Assembly (NCBI RefSeq): GCF_901000735.1
Contig: NC_081541.1
Location: 8,547,055-8,611,054 of the forward strand
DNA length: 64,000 bases
Direction of reading: 5' to 3'
Origin: Corylus avellana
Taxonomy: Eukaryota > Streptophyta > Magnoliopsida > Fagales > Betulaceae
Positions 36,536 through 48,122 of the stretch are shown piece after piece. The notes under the pieces were generated by a model that was given only the letters and a program-made list of their open reading frames with translations, did no database searches and was not told the origin of the DNA. The position numbers and the translations under genes are program-made. Every line of letters starts with the position of its first letter. Position 1 is the first letter of the stretch.

Positions 36536-37010
36536 ATCTTCTCAATACAGTGTAAAAGGGACATGAAGTACTTGGGCAAGTTGGAAAGTGTGCTCTTAAT
36601 AAGGGTAACTCTACCACTTTGAGACAAATACATCAGTGTTCCAACTAACCAATGGACGCTCTATCTTTTCAATAACATTGTCCCAAATAGACTTAACTTT
36701 ATAAGATGCCCCCAACAGAAGACCAAATACTTCAAAGGCAAAAAACCCCACATTCTAGTATACTTGCCAACCTCTCCACATTACCAATGTTGCCCATAGG
36801 GACCAAATTGATCTTCAATCTCGAAATAGCAAAACATAAGAACAAACACCGCAAGTGACATGGATGATTTGGGTCAGCCCTACTAAAAATTAAAGTATCA
36901 TCCACAAACAAGAAGTGAGAGATATCGATCCCTCCAACAGAAAAGCCAGTCAACAGACCCTCACTCATTGCTGGAAAAATCTTACTTAAAGCATTAAACT
37001 AGCTATAACA
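36536..37010 (-). mobile_element. LINE reverse-transcriptase fragment
   Basis: On the minus strand the frame at 36732-36968 reads [24 protein letters not shown], the (F/Y)-x-DD active-site region of non-LTR reverse transcriptases, with V in place of the usual A. Downstream, in other frames, VTLIKSTLSNLPKYFMSLF-like sequence follows (about 36540-36620). It is broken by frameshifts and has no intact ends. Lying just downstream of CRSH, it is a dead remnant. Confidence 0.75.
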
Positions 37011-37219
37011 GAGCTTGGTCCCCTCTGCTTAAGATCTACCTTATCATTTATAACGTGGGAAGTTGGATTTCATTTTACATATGACTATAGCAGGTCCATC
37101 ATTGGCCCTTGTAACAATGTTACATTACATGGAAATTCCACTATGTACAGTGCAAACAATATTTTCAACGTTAAATATGGTAATTATAAGTAAACCCTTT
37201 GGCCTGTTTGCAAGCAGAT

Positions 37220-40200
37220 CTACTTTGCAAGCCTGTTGCCAAGCTCTTTACTATATACCTGAATTAACCCACTGTGGTCATCCATTTGAAGCTTCTCATT
37301 TAACATGGTCTTATATTCATCATCTTTGTGATCTAAATTACGCATAAGTTCGACCTGCAGAAATAAGAACAAAAGTTATAAATAGATAGAAAAAAAAGTA
37401 ACAAACAATTCCAGAAATAATATGATATCTAATCTTCGAAACGAGACTGTTCAGATATATCATGATAAAGTCAACCAACTTTGCGTGATAGTTTCAATTA
37501 CAATTCAGATTCAGGCCAAAACAAAAATGAAATCGCCAAAATTCTGAGAAGTTAAACCGAAAAAGGAGAAAAAAAATCAACATTCAAAATGATCAAATGT
37601 AAAACAAGTAGATGTGTGATCAACATCTTTTGCAATTAATGTGCTGAACAAAGACCAAACTTTCATAGGGTTAGAAAAACAATATAGATAAGATGTTTCA
37701 AATCAAATCACTCCAAAATCAAAGTCAATTTTATAACCTTATCATCATGTCCATTATGTGTAATATGGTGACAGAGATACCTTAACATATCTTCACTCTC
37801 AAACTTCTAACTCCAACCATGGTGTTTCAGGATCAGAACAATATGAATTTTTAAACAAGCATCTATATGCAATGTTGTCAATCCAATGGAATTACTATCT
37901 CATAATTAGCTACAGAGAGTGAGAGAACAAAGGGGGGAGGAGGATATATTAGTTCTGATTTTACAGACAGATATTGGTATTTACCTGTGTCTGAAACAAA
38001 TCAAATTCATCAGAACTTAGCGAACCATCACTATTTGAATCAAGAAGCTGCATCATCTCACGGGCATCTTCACCAGGGGCTCCAAGCTCTTCCATCACTT
38101 CCATAAGTTCCTCAATGCTGATCCTACCGTCTCCATTCTTGTCAAGAAGGTGGAATACTCGATCTCTCTGGTCAACCTCAATACCTTTATGATTTGTGGA
38201 TGGAAGATCTTTTAGGCGCAATGCTGCAAGTTCAGCTGCAGCCATCACTATGGCCTTGAGCCGCTCAGCCTGAACATCACAAATCACTAAATCAATCGCC
38301 TTTACCTGGCTGGATTAATAAAATTTCACATAATGTAATGCTGAGTTAGAAGCTTCATGCACTTGACAAGCATACATGCTCATGAAATAAGTCAATCCCA
38401 GCTTTCCCTTTCTCCTAATCACTTCCCTTATGATGAATAGAATGTAGAACTTTCAAGGGGATAATCACTCATAAAACAGACGTAATGAATAAGACGTTCT
38501 TATACAGGATTCTAAAGGAAACATATTAGACTTAATAATCAGCTAGAAAAGAAGGAAAGTAACCATAGCCAACATATATCAGCACACAAAGCAAAGGACT
38601 GTTGCAAACAAATCTTCTCCAACGTTCACTAAATCATCCGATAAACCCATTACCATGTATAACTTGCTATTTTCCACTATAAATTGTACGAATTATCAAC
38701 AGCAAACCATCAAGCAATAACAATCAAGTATTCTCTTTAGTCTTAGTTCTTGCGTACCTGGTTTTTTTTCAGAACGGGGATGCTTCTTCCCCTTTACCAT
38801 ATGGGGTAATAAGACCAGGAATTGCATCTCATATATGACATTGGATTTATTTACTCTAACAATATTTACACATAAGTATCCAGTCCAATTTACCACAGCC
38901 AAATAGTGGATTCTTTAATCTTTATTATCTTTTATGTAACAATATTTATACATAAATTGTATGGAAAACGAAGACTTGAATGGATTAATTTCAATCGTAT
39001 AGCACAATTATACCAATTACCTCTTCTGGATCAGTAAGACCACCCTTGTACAATGAATGGGACGCCGTTCCACCATCTGCCAACATGTCCATCTCCGTCG
39101 TCCGTATCTGTATTTCCATGAGCGGTCTAGCCCTGCCATTCTCACTCACATTCGCCGCCATGTGTAAACTCCTGTATCCATTGGCTTTGGGCTTGGCAAT
39201 GTAGTCTTTCGTCCGGTGGGGCATCTCTTCCCACAAAGACCGCACGATTTCTTGTACCCTGTAGCACGCTCTCTCCCCAACATCTACTGACCTGGGCTTC
39301 AATATCACTCGCAAACCCAGAACATCATTAACCTCTTCAGCCTTCCGACCATCTCTCAACAGCTTCTTCATCGTACTATAACGACTCTTATACCGACCTT
39401 TGACGAAGACATCCTCCACCATGTCCGCCAGCACGGAATCGCTCCTCAACGCTTCAAGAAGCAGGTCCTTGTACACATCAATCAGAGAACTCCCACCCGT
39501 CTCGTAACCTCGTAACCACGTATCGATAGAGAGATACGAACAAGGAAACAAGTAGCGGAAACAGAGATCCTCCAGCTCCAAGGACAAGAAGTTGGCTCCC
39601 ATGGCATGAGCCAGAGGCGCGTGGATCTTCATAACCTCGAGAGAGAGAATTTGCTGCTGGTATCTGGGCAGGTAATCAAGATGTCTCATGGCATCGAGCT
39701 TGAGAGCCAAGTCTAGAATGACAGCCCTGATATCATAGAAGGTGAGGCAGAACTTTCTCAAAGCAGCGGCGCTGTCATCGTCCAATATTTCGATTTTGGA
39801 AGACATGTTCTTGACGCGCAGGCTCTCATGCAATAGATGAGCAGTGCCGGTACTGATCCGATCTCTCACCTCAAAAATCGACACCGCACCCGCCTCCAGG
39901 ACTTGCCTGAGTATGCCGGCCGAAATAACCTCCGCATCCATCTGCAATGCCATATACATGTATATGGTTCAATCGCTAGCTATATGAATGTGGGGGAAAT
40001 TAGGGAGAGAGATGAATTAAATACCTGGAGATGGGCGAGGAGGAGGGCGAGGGAGAGAGCCTTGGAGAGGGGAGAGCGGCCGTCGGGGGAGTGAGGCAGG
40101 GAGTGCAAGATGGGGATGGACAGCTTGAGGGATTTGAAGAGGAGGGTTTGGGTTTGGGAGGAGTGGAGCGCGTTCTTCATGGTGTCCGTCAGCTCGTTGA

Positions 40201-40405
40201 ATGCCCCCACCAGCTCCACCACCCTCTTCCCGCCGGCCTGCTCCACCAACAGCTCCGGTCCTCCTCCGGTTCCTCCACCCATTTCTACTGCTCTGCTTGC
40301 TCTCGCCACCGCTAGTACCTGGAAATCACGACGGATACGACGTCGTCTCTGGAGGAGTTGCGTTCTGGTTGTTATTGACGGATTGAGTCCCACCAGAGCC
40401 TCCAT
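37220..40405 (-). CDS. CRSH: Calcium-activated RelA/SpoT homolog (CRSH)
   Basis: Four exons on the minus strand: 40405-40025, 39941-39021, 38269-37985, 37354-37220; 573 residues. It makes the alarmone (p)ppGpp from GTP or GDP and ATP in the plastid; family knowledge says activity depends on Ca2+. Seen here: an N-terminal Arg/Thr-rich targeting stretch; a degenerate hydrolase-like region (about 130-290); synthetase motifs RYKSRYSTMKK (310-320), DVLGLRVILKP (333-343), DYIAKPKANGYRSLH (373-387) and EIQIRTTEMD (403-412); and two EF-hands, DKNGDGRISIEE (477-488) and DSNSDGSLSSDE (511-522). Length is close to Arabidopsis CRSH (about 583). The start MEALVG is chosen because the upstream in-frame extension lacks an ATG. 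It is head to head with the L3 gene, with 248 bases between start codons. Confidence 0.94.
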
Positions 40406-40653
40406 CGGAGGAACCGATTGAAAGGTGGAGAGAGTGACTGAGTGAGTGAGCTTTTCTTTCACTTTAATTCTTCATTAAATCCAATTTTATTGAATGACTA
40501 AAATACCCCATATCATTTCATATAACTCCAACGGTGCCACTGTATAAACCCTCCTTAGCCCCCACGGTCGCTGCTTTTCTCTTCTCTCTGTCTCTCTCAC
40601 TCGTCTGAAACCACCACCAAAGCGACGCCGCTTCGGGTATCGTCTGAGAGACC
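40406..40653. promoter_or_regulatory. Bidirectional promoter between CRSH and L3
   Basis: Only 248 bases separate the two start codons, so both genes must share this promoter space. CT/GA-rich tracts (40565-40605) and short AT stretches are present; no clear TATA box is seen for either direction, typical of organelle-protein genes. Confidence 0.65.
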
Positions 40654-43600
40654 ATGTCGGCCTTATCAAGAGGCCTAATTTCTCGTCTCCGACTCATCGC
40701 ATCCAATCCAACGAGAACGACTACTACAACAACCGCCACAGCGCCGTACCCATTCTTCTTCTTCCTGAGGAGATTCGGCACCGCCGATGCGTTGGTGGAT
40801 GGGGCATCCGAAGAGAGCTTCCTCCAAGAGCAACAGAGTCGGGTTATGACCCGGAACTCCAAGCGGACCGGGGTGATTGCCGTCAAGTGTGGAATGTCCG
40901 CTCTCTGGGACAAATGGGGTGCTAGGGTTCCCATCACCGTCCTCTGGGTCGACGACAATATCGTCTCTCAGGTCAAGACCCTTGAAAAGGAAGGTATTAC
41001 TGCTCTGCAGGTACTCTCTCAAACTTCCCAACTTCACCTTTTCTATTTCTAATTTGTCACAATCATTTCATTTTTAGCGTTAGTTTTGTTTATTTTTCTA
41101 AGTACGAGTTCAGTCTTCATTCATTTTGTAAAATGATTCGTTTTGGTCATTTGAGACTTCAAACAAACAACGAAAAGGCTTTCTTTGCTGTAATCTGTAA
41201 ATGGTTCCATTATTTTCTCTAAGTTCTGCTTTATGTTTTCAGAAATATATGGTTGGCCAAAAGATCTTACATTTTATAATATTGATAAATGTTTTATATA
41301 TTTTTTGGTCGGCTTTTCCTGGCAACCAAACAGAGAGTTGAGAGTTAAGCTTATTCCGTCAGATAATCTCTGTTTTTTTTTTGTATGTATATAATTATGT
41401 GATGGTGGTGTTCCTTTGCTGTGGTAGTTAGATTGGTTGCGGGCAGAAGAAGGAAAAACATTTGACGAAACCTGAAGTGGGTCATTTTAGAGCTCAAGGT
41501 GTTCCAATGAAAAGGAAATTGAGGGAATTTCCTGTGACCGAAGATGCACTTCTTCCTGTGGGTACGTCGATTGGTGTTCGTCATTTTGTGCCTGGTCAGT
41601 ATGTTGATGTCACAGGAATCACAAGAGGGAAAGGTTTCCAGGTGAATTCATTTGGCTTTCAGCTCCCTCCCATCATCTACTTGTCATTTTTTAGTGTTGC
41701 TTATCCCTTTTCCTTTTGATACCTTCTTGTCATCTTCTTCCCCTTAAGTAAGGGTTTGGAGGATGAAATAGTGTCATCCCGTATGGGCACAAGAGTTACA
41801 TTTCTAGTGAGAAAATGCTTATTCTTTGTGACACCACCAATTATATGCATGGTTTGTTTAGTTCTTTAAATGAGTAGTTGAGGATGAGAGATATTCATGA
41901 AGTTCAAAACCTTTATTGTCAGAGCTCTTTTTGATTTCCTGAGAAAAGTGTGAGTTTCGTTTGTGATGTCACTAATTATATCTATTATGTGTCTAGGGTG
42001 TGATGAAAAGGCATGGTTTTAAAGGAATGCCAGCATCGCATGGTGCGTCACTGTCACATCGAAGTCTTGGTTCTACAGGCCAGAGGGATGCTCCTGGAAA
42101 GGTATATACGACTTCCTTGAGCTTTTTGGATCTTCTAGCTTTTTTACGATACTAATGAAATTGATATTTGATAAATCCCAGTTGTAAATTGACTAGATTC
42201 TTTTATGCACGGATGGGAACATGTCAAGATCAAACCTCTTGAGTCTTTTTGGAATTAAAGTGTGGATTATTTTGGTTAACAAGAAAAAACATGAATAGAA
42301 TGCGTGCGTGCAGAAAGCTCTAATTTAATTTATCATCCCACATCACCAATATAAATTTGATTGGTTGCTCCTCTGAAATTAGCTCTCCAACTTGGTTTCA
42401 CTTCTCATATTCCCTTTTTTTCACCACTGTTGTAAATGTTGGGATCACTTATAGAGTGTTCTATGTAGTTCAATGACTGAGCAAATAGACACTAGAAAGG
42501 ATGAATATAGTCAATTTAATATAGACGTTGAAGGGTAGCTCTCATTCTTAAGAACAAATTCTGTTGCCATTCTGAAGCTGGTGGAACTTAAAACTTCCAT
42601 GGCAAGGTGGATTTTCCCTCTGATGCTGTATACTGTGTGAAACTTAGGTCCAGGACCACATCTACAGGACCTGAGTAAGTTGTGATCTGGTTATTTTGCC
42701 CGGAACCTAGTTAATGTGATTAGTACTTTGTAGATACTTGACTTGGCTTGCTTCGAACATATAGCAGTACCTTCTTTCTTTTTTCTTTTTCTTTCTTTTT
42801 TTTTTTTAAAAAAAAAACAATCTTTAAGAGAGTGAGAGAGCGAGAGGTAGAGTCAAACAACAGAGCTTTGTCCTCTCTCTGTCCACATATAAGTCTTTTG
42901 TAAAATATATACTGATCCTGTGATTATGTTTCATTAAATATATTAGCAAATTTATTTTGCAACTGCCCTTGGATTGTAATTTTTCAAATCACATGTTTTC
43001 TGAACAGGTATTTAAAGGCAAAAAGATGCCTGGGCGCATGGGTGGGAAGCAGAGAACAGTTAAAAATGTATGGGTCTATAAAATTGAACCGGCAAGGAAT
43101 CTAATGTGGGTGAGAGGCCAAGTATGTTTCTCTTACCCAGTTTATTTTTCAGCTTTAGTGCTTTAAATCTAGATGGGTAAGAAGACCTTCCCATTTGAAA
43201 TGCATGCTGGCAGATGTGCCAATTAGCTTTACCTCAAATCGTACATCATCCTTCTAGAAGGACAAGGTGGAGGCTGAGCTCATGAGTTCCAAGCTCCATT
43301 GGGTGGGTGTGTGACTTATCTGGGAAAAAAAAAGCCTGCACTCAGATGCTCTAACAATATTATTGGATGGATCTTACCTAACTAGTATTTTAGGAGACTA
43401 GTTAAAGACTCTCTTGATGTGAGCTTAATTATAATAAGTAGTGTTCTGAGCCATGAAAGAACAAACTGTGTCTCAATATTACTATCTTGGAGGATGCTTA
43501 GGATTGGATTTATGAATCTGTTGATACACATTTGCAGTCCTGCTATTCACAATTCACGCCATGTGGTTATGAATAGGGATCAACCCTTTTCTGGAGTCTT

Positions 43601-43835
43601 TTGGTTATATTGTTAATGATGGATTTCAATCAGATGGTGTAAAGTTATCTACTCCTTGCAGGTCCCTGGTGCCGAAGGGAACTTTGTATTCATAAAAGAT
43701 GCTTTCTACAAAAAACCTGATATTTCACTGCTTCCATTTCCTACTTACTTTGCGCCAGAAGACGAGGACCCAGCAGCATTGGAACCACTAGTTGCTGATC
43801 TTGGGGAAGTAGACCCCTTTATGGTGGCAGATTAA
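40654..43835 (+). CDS. Organellar 50S ribosomal protein L3 (uL3m type)
   Basis: Five exons: 40654-41010, 41432-41641, 41997-42101, 43008-43121, 43662-43835; 319 residues, all in phase 0. Ser/Arg/Thr-rich N-terminal presequence ([17 protein letters not shown]), then the bacterial-type L3 fold: [69 protein letters not shown] and a C-terminal acidic tail. L3 binds 23S-like rRNA near the peptidyl-transferase centre. In Arabidopsis the equivalent, from memory, is At3g17465 (RPL3P), also adjacent to CRSH. Mitochondrial is more likely than plastid given the presequence and its relation to L3-2, but this is not decided by the sequence. Confidence 0.93.
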
Positions 43836-44255
43836 TCAAGAGCAGACTTAATAAATGTGAGAACTGCTTACTTGTTTAAATGATTGCTGTCACTTTTTTG
43901 GTGATCCGGATTGGGCGGTGGGTTTGTCTTCTAAGAAGCGTCTTGAGGAATTTGATCTTGAAGTTATGTTTGTTAGATTACAGGACTGCAGCTGCAAGGC
44001 ATGTAATTTTATTCTTGAGTTCATTCAACCCCTGCTTTTGATGGTGGCTGACCATGCTCCTACGTTGGGACTCTTTCTTTCTTTTTCTTCTTTTTCTTTT
44101 TTAAAATAATAGCTGTAAACTTGGAATTTTGGCCTTTCAATTAGCATCACTCATAGATTTGAAGTATTGAGTTCTTGTTTATTCAATATCTCCAAATGGT
44201 TGTGCAATTTGTTATGAATAGGCATGATGATAGGTTGCATTCAACCATTAAAACA
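43836..44255. other. 3' flank of L3
   Basis: 3' untranslated region and spacer; nothing coding is recognised. Confidence 0.4.
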
Positions 44256-44437
44256 TGAGAAATGCTAGAGAGTCAAACAAATAACTCTAGAAAAACTTTC
44301 AAATTGACATGGCAAGGGTTTTTAAATTAAAAAAAAAATGTAATTCTCTCTTCTTTGTTTGCTACTCACGGTTTGTCACGTTAATTTTTAGAAAAATTTG
44401 GGTTCATTTATTTGGCTCCTTAACCCTTCTCTTTAAA
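44256..44437. mobile_element. MITE related to 29746-29932
   Basis: AGAGAGTCAAACAAATAACT on the left and TTTATTTGGCTCCTTAACCC on the right are diverged inverted ends. The interior shares TTCAAATTGACATGGCAAGG and ACTCACGGTTTGTCACG wording with the other copy. Confidence 0.55.
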
Positions 44438-44940
44438 CATTGGCTTTTCCTTTTTCTCTCTTTTGACCCAGTGATTGAGCATTTGGTGCTGGTCGTGCAA
44501 TAAGCTTCCATCCATCGTGAACCTTATTAATAGGGCGTTCTGAAGGGTCAAACCAAATGTACATAATGAAGAAAAGGAATTGGATACGGAGAAAAATGAA
44601 AAATATGAATTAACTATTAATATGATGGGTAGAGAATAACTTATATCCGGATGAGGCGTAAAACATGGGTGTTTTACAGCCTCCAATAACATGGTGACAC
44701 CTCAGATAAAACAAAACAATTGCACAAAAATACCCTAAACCAAATACACTAGATTTCAGATTTAACAAAAGAGAGACATGTGAGAGACTGGCCAGGCCAG
44801 ACCCACGGCTGGAATCCATGGACCAGATTGAAGGATTTTCCCTTTGATTGTTTCGATTTGGGGATTTTGATTTAGGGTTTGAATTTATGTGGGTTTTGTT
44901 GATTGGGTTTTTCTCTTGAGTTGTTGATTCGTACTTTCAG

Positions 44941-45187
44941 TTACAGGCTGCCCACGTTCCGTTTGTTGAGGAAAGTGTGAAGGAGGCGGATAGAGCATTG
45001 GTCTCACACCTTCATAGGTTGTCCGAGTTCAAGCAATTCTATTAAGGATTGCTGTAGAAACTCTGATTTTGGTTCTGATTTGCCAATTGGGTCTTGCTTG
45101 GAAGCTCAGGTGCAAGAGAATCAGAGCAAGCTGCGCACACTCGGGATCAGAAAGACAAACGAGGTTTTGGCTTTGAGGAAGAAAGAA
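44941..45187 (+). pseudogene. DUF641 (GIL1/IRKI-like) gene fragment
   Basis: After an acceptor-like TTTCAG, the frame reads AAHVPFVEESVKEADRALVS and HLHRLSEFKQFY, then a stop. Shifting one base continues KDCCRNSDFGSDLPIGSCLE and AQVQENQSKLRTLG. This is the conserved block of DUF641 proteins such as GRAVITROPIC IN THE LIGHT 1 and IRK-interacting protein. One extra T after the TAT codon (about 45043) breaks the frame, and upstream and downstream parts are absent. A further open bit near 45246-45330 may or may not belong. Confidence 0.7.
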
Positions 45188-45450
45188 AAAATCCTGTGTT
45201 TTCAATCCTATTTCATAACATGATTTTAACTTACGTGTCAACCAGGTATTGGAGGCTGCAAAACTAGTCTTTAACGCCAAGACCGGACATGGGTATGTAT
45301 TTAGTATTTACAAAGCAGGTGGAGAGGCGGACAGAGTAGAGTCAAAATTCACAATCCGATGAGAGAGAGTGGTCTCCAACCAACAAACATACAAAGAAAA
45401 GCCTAAACTCCGGGTGCTAGGGTTACCGTTGGGATCGCAGGAGCGCAGCA
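45188..45450. other. 5' flank of the PHD-like gene
   Basis: A short intergenic stretch and probable leader. No separate gene is seen. Confidence 0.4.
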
Positions 45451-46068
45451 ATGCAAGCGGGAGAAGCGTGCGGCGGATGCGGCTCGTCGGAGAAATGGGT
45501 GCTCCACACCGTCCGGCAGCGAGGGAGCTACCGGCGGATATGCACGCACTGCGTTCTGAAGGGTCACCCCTCGCTCTTCTGCCCGGTCTGCTTTGTGGTG
45601 TTCGACAAGGAATCGTCCCCTCTGCCTGCCCCGTCGGACCGCCTCATCTGCCTCCACTGCTCCTCCATCGCCCACCGCTCCTGCGCCGTCTCGTCTCCCT
45701 CCTTCCTCTGCCCTCCCTGCTCCAACCCTAGCTTCTCTTTCTTCGATCCCTATCCCAAGCGGGCCATCGACCTAGACTTGGCCAAGGCGCTCTTGGCCGC
45801 TTCGCGGATCGCCGCCACGTCCATCCACAAGGCCGCCGCCGCCGCCAGGGTCGACGCCGAGCGCCGCGTGAAGGAGGCCGCCTTCGCCAGGAAGAAAGCC
45901 AGGGAGGCCTTGGACCGCATCGCTTTTCTTCTCGTCACCAAAGAATCTCCCAAGAAACCCCTTCACTTAACCCCAAATGGCGTTGAGGGAGGCAAGAACG
46001 CAACAAATGGCTTGCTTTCTCTTTCCACCGCGGACGCTCAACGGAGCGCTCATGCTAGTGAGGACTGA
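45451..46068 (+). CDS. PHD/RING-like zinc finger protein
   Basis: A 205-residue single-exon protein. Cysteine pairs suggest a cross-braced zinc finger: C7/C10, C31/C34, C44/C47, C67/C70, H75/C78 and C87/C90, close to the PHD C4HC3 layout with an extra pair. The second half is an Ala/Arg/Lys-rich helix (about 105-165, AASRIAATSIHKAAAAARVD) that may form a coiled coil. PHD fingers usually read histone tails, but no aromatic cage can be assigned here, so chromatin binding is inference. Arabidopsis At3g17460, annotated PHD finger family protein in memory, would be the positional counterpart next to L3 and CRSH. The coding region is GC-rich at its 5' half. The start gives the shortest N-terminus that keeps the first Cys pair. 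Confidence 0.8.
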   Translation: MQAGEACGGCGSSEKWVLHTVRQRGSYRRICTHCVLKGHPSLFCPVCFVVFDKESSPLPAPSDRLICLHCSSIAHRSCAVSSPSFLCPPCSNPSFSFFDPYPKRAIDLDLAKALLAASRIAATSIHKAAAAARVDAERRVKEAAFARKKAREALDRIAFLLVTKESPKKPLHLTPNGVEGGKNATNGLLSLSTADAQRSAHASED

Positions 46069-46734
46069 GAGAAGAACAAAAAGGTTGGGAATTGGGACTG
46101 AGTCTTTTCTCCGAGTTATTACCGTGTTTGTAAAATTCAGTTTGAATAGGACGCCCAGAAAGTCTTGTAGAGTAGAATTTGTAGAAATCATGGGTTTAGA
46201 TTAGTTTCTTGTGTAGATTCACCGATGTTTCGTACTTGATCTTCCTCCTCTGTAACTTTTTTCTTGAATCGGAATTTCCTTTTGCCCTTCACTGCTGTCT
46301 ACGTTTCTTCAAAGTTCCTTTTCTGCTACTTTCATGGTTTTTAACAACTTCTTTTGCACATTTCTTGTTTGTTTTAGATTCTAGTTGTTTCATTTCAGGG
46401 CCCCTTGTGTCCATTTTGCTGATTGAATTGTTGAATGAAACTTTCACTTTCTAACATTCATCGCACCTGCTGTGTTTTGATGACTATTTAGATTGGGTGA
46501 AGCACAACTGGCCTATGCTCCAGTTTACATACAATTTGCTTGACAGATAATTTTGGGTTGAATATTTTCTTTCCATTTTCACATACTTCTTTTGCATGGC
46601 ACTGGGTTCTTTCTGTATTCAATAACTGCGTAGGTAAGTGCATTTTCTACTAACATGTAGAAATATGGATAAATCATTTCGTAATGACAAGAAATGAATG
46701 AATCGGGCGAGAGTTGAAGAACCTCATTTCTTTG
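46069..46734. other. 3' flank of PHD-like gene
   Basis: A T-rich 3' region; no gene is recognised. Confidence 0.4.
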
Positions 46735-46995
46735 TGAATCACCCTGTTGGTTGAATGAAATCTCCACTTGTTGATTCCATGATGACAATCTTGAATCTCA
46801 GAGGATGAGGATAGAGTCTCTGCTCTGGAACAATTCTGCAGTTTTCAATGACCAAGCAGTCACCTCCCGTTGGCTTTCTAACGATAATCAAATGGTTCTG
46901 GATGAGTGCTGCAGTCACCAAATATGAAATCGACAGTGCCGGAGATGACGCAGTTGCGATAGAATGGTGATCGAAGCAAGGATAAACACACACAA
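46735..46995 (-). pseudogene. Pectin methylesterase fragment
   Basis: On the minus strand, FYRNCVISGTVDFIFGD in one frame passes, after a frameshift, into HLIIVRKPTGG, ENCRIVPEQRL, RFKI and VIMESTSGDFIQPTG in another. These are the DFIFG active-site region and the later IVRKP/NCRIVP/ESTIGDFIQP blocks of plant pectinesterases. Segments between them are shortened relative to family members. No start, no stop and no intact reading frame remain, so it is a dead fragment. Confidence 0.75.
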
Positions 46996-47912
46996 AATGC
47001 CTTCTGTTTCAAATATTATCAAATGAAAGCAAATATAAGGAGTATTAAGCATATGGAAGTAAATTTTCAAAGCATTGAAACAGTTCCTTTTGTAAATCAG
47101 AGTCTGAGGAGGTGAAAACGTGGAACTAACTCACAGGAAGAGGCACTCTAGTAGGTGCAGATTCCATCTCAGTAATTTTCCCTTCCTGTGATGATCCTCT
47201 TTCAGGCTCCATCTCCATACATGAACAAATTAATCTTTTTTTTTAGAAATGAATGTAATGTACTCATTGCAGATCCCAGCCCCGACATATATAACGCGTA
47301 AAATGTTAACGGAGTGCCTAATTTGACAAGTGATAGTAGTATGAAATGTTCAGACGTCACTTTTTAAAGTTTAGAGACGTAAATAAAAATGTATACCATC
47401 TCCAATGGATCTCCGAAACGGTTCCGCTTGTCCATGCTTTGCCTATTTTTGAACTTACTGTGTAGTGTAAGCTACCAAAAAAGGTGCAATATTTCAGAAT
47501 GCTTCCAGAAAGCAGAAGTCGTTTATGGCATGGATGAAAACGGCAGTCGTTTATGGCATGGACATCCAGCAAATACATCTTGCTAGTGATGCCAATAAAT
47601 AATAATCATCAACTCGAGCGAACCCTCCAGCTTTGGGTTCCACCATACCCTGACGGCCTGACCCACAACCTCTGGTTGAAAGCTAATGCTGCTGACAACT
47701 ATTGAAATGCTCGGCCCCTTAGCAAGAAAACCAAAAATCCCATCCTACCCATTAGGTTATCTTCCACCGAAAGTTATTGTAACCCATGAATCCCCCAAAG
47801 GAATTTCAAACACCAATCAATATTTCCTCCAGAAATCACCACAAAAATCGAATCCAAAAAATAATTATTTGACAAAATCACCACAAAATTCGTCACTCTC
47901 ACTCTCAGACCC
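46996..47912. other. Region without a recognised gene
   Basis: No coding homology is seen. A small direct repeat (TCGTTTATGGCATGGA, at 47519 and 47548) is present. Confidence 0.4.
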
Positions 47913-48122
47913 ATGAATGAAGCCTCTGCAATCGGCGGTGGAGTTGTGTGGGGACGGAGCGGAGTTCTTGAGAGAGCGAAACTTTTATCCTGTGTTTTCA
48001 TGATTACTTGTTTTTGGTGTTCCAAGCTTACGTGGCTCACTGCAATTGGAGGGCACAAAATACATGTGTTGTGCCACAAAGCAGATGAGGACCTTAATCC
48101 TAAGGCAGTCCCGGGAAAAAAA

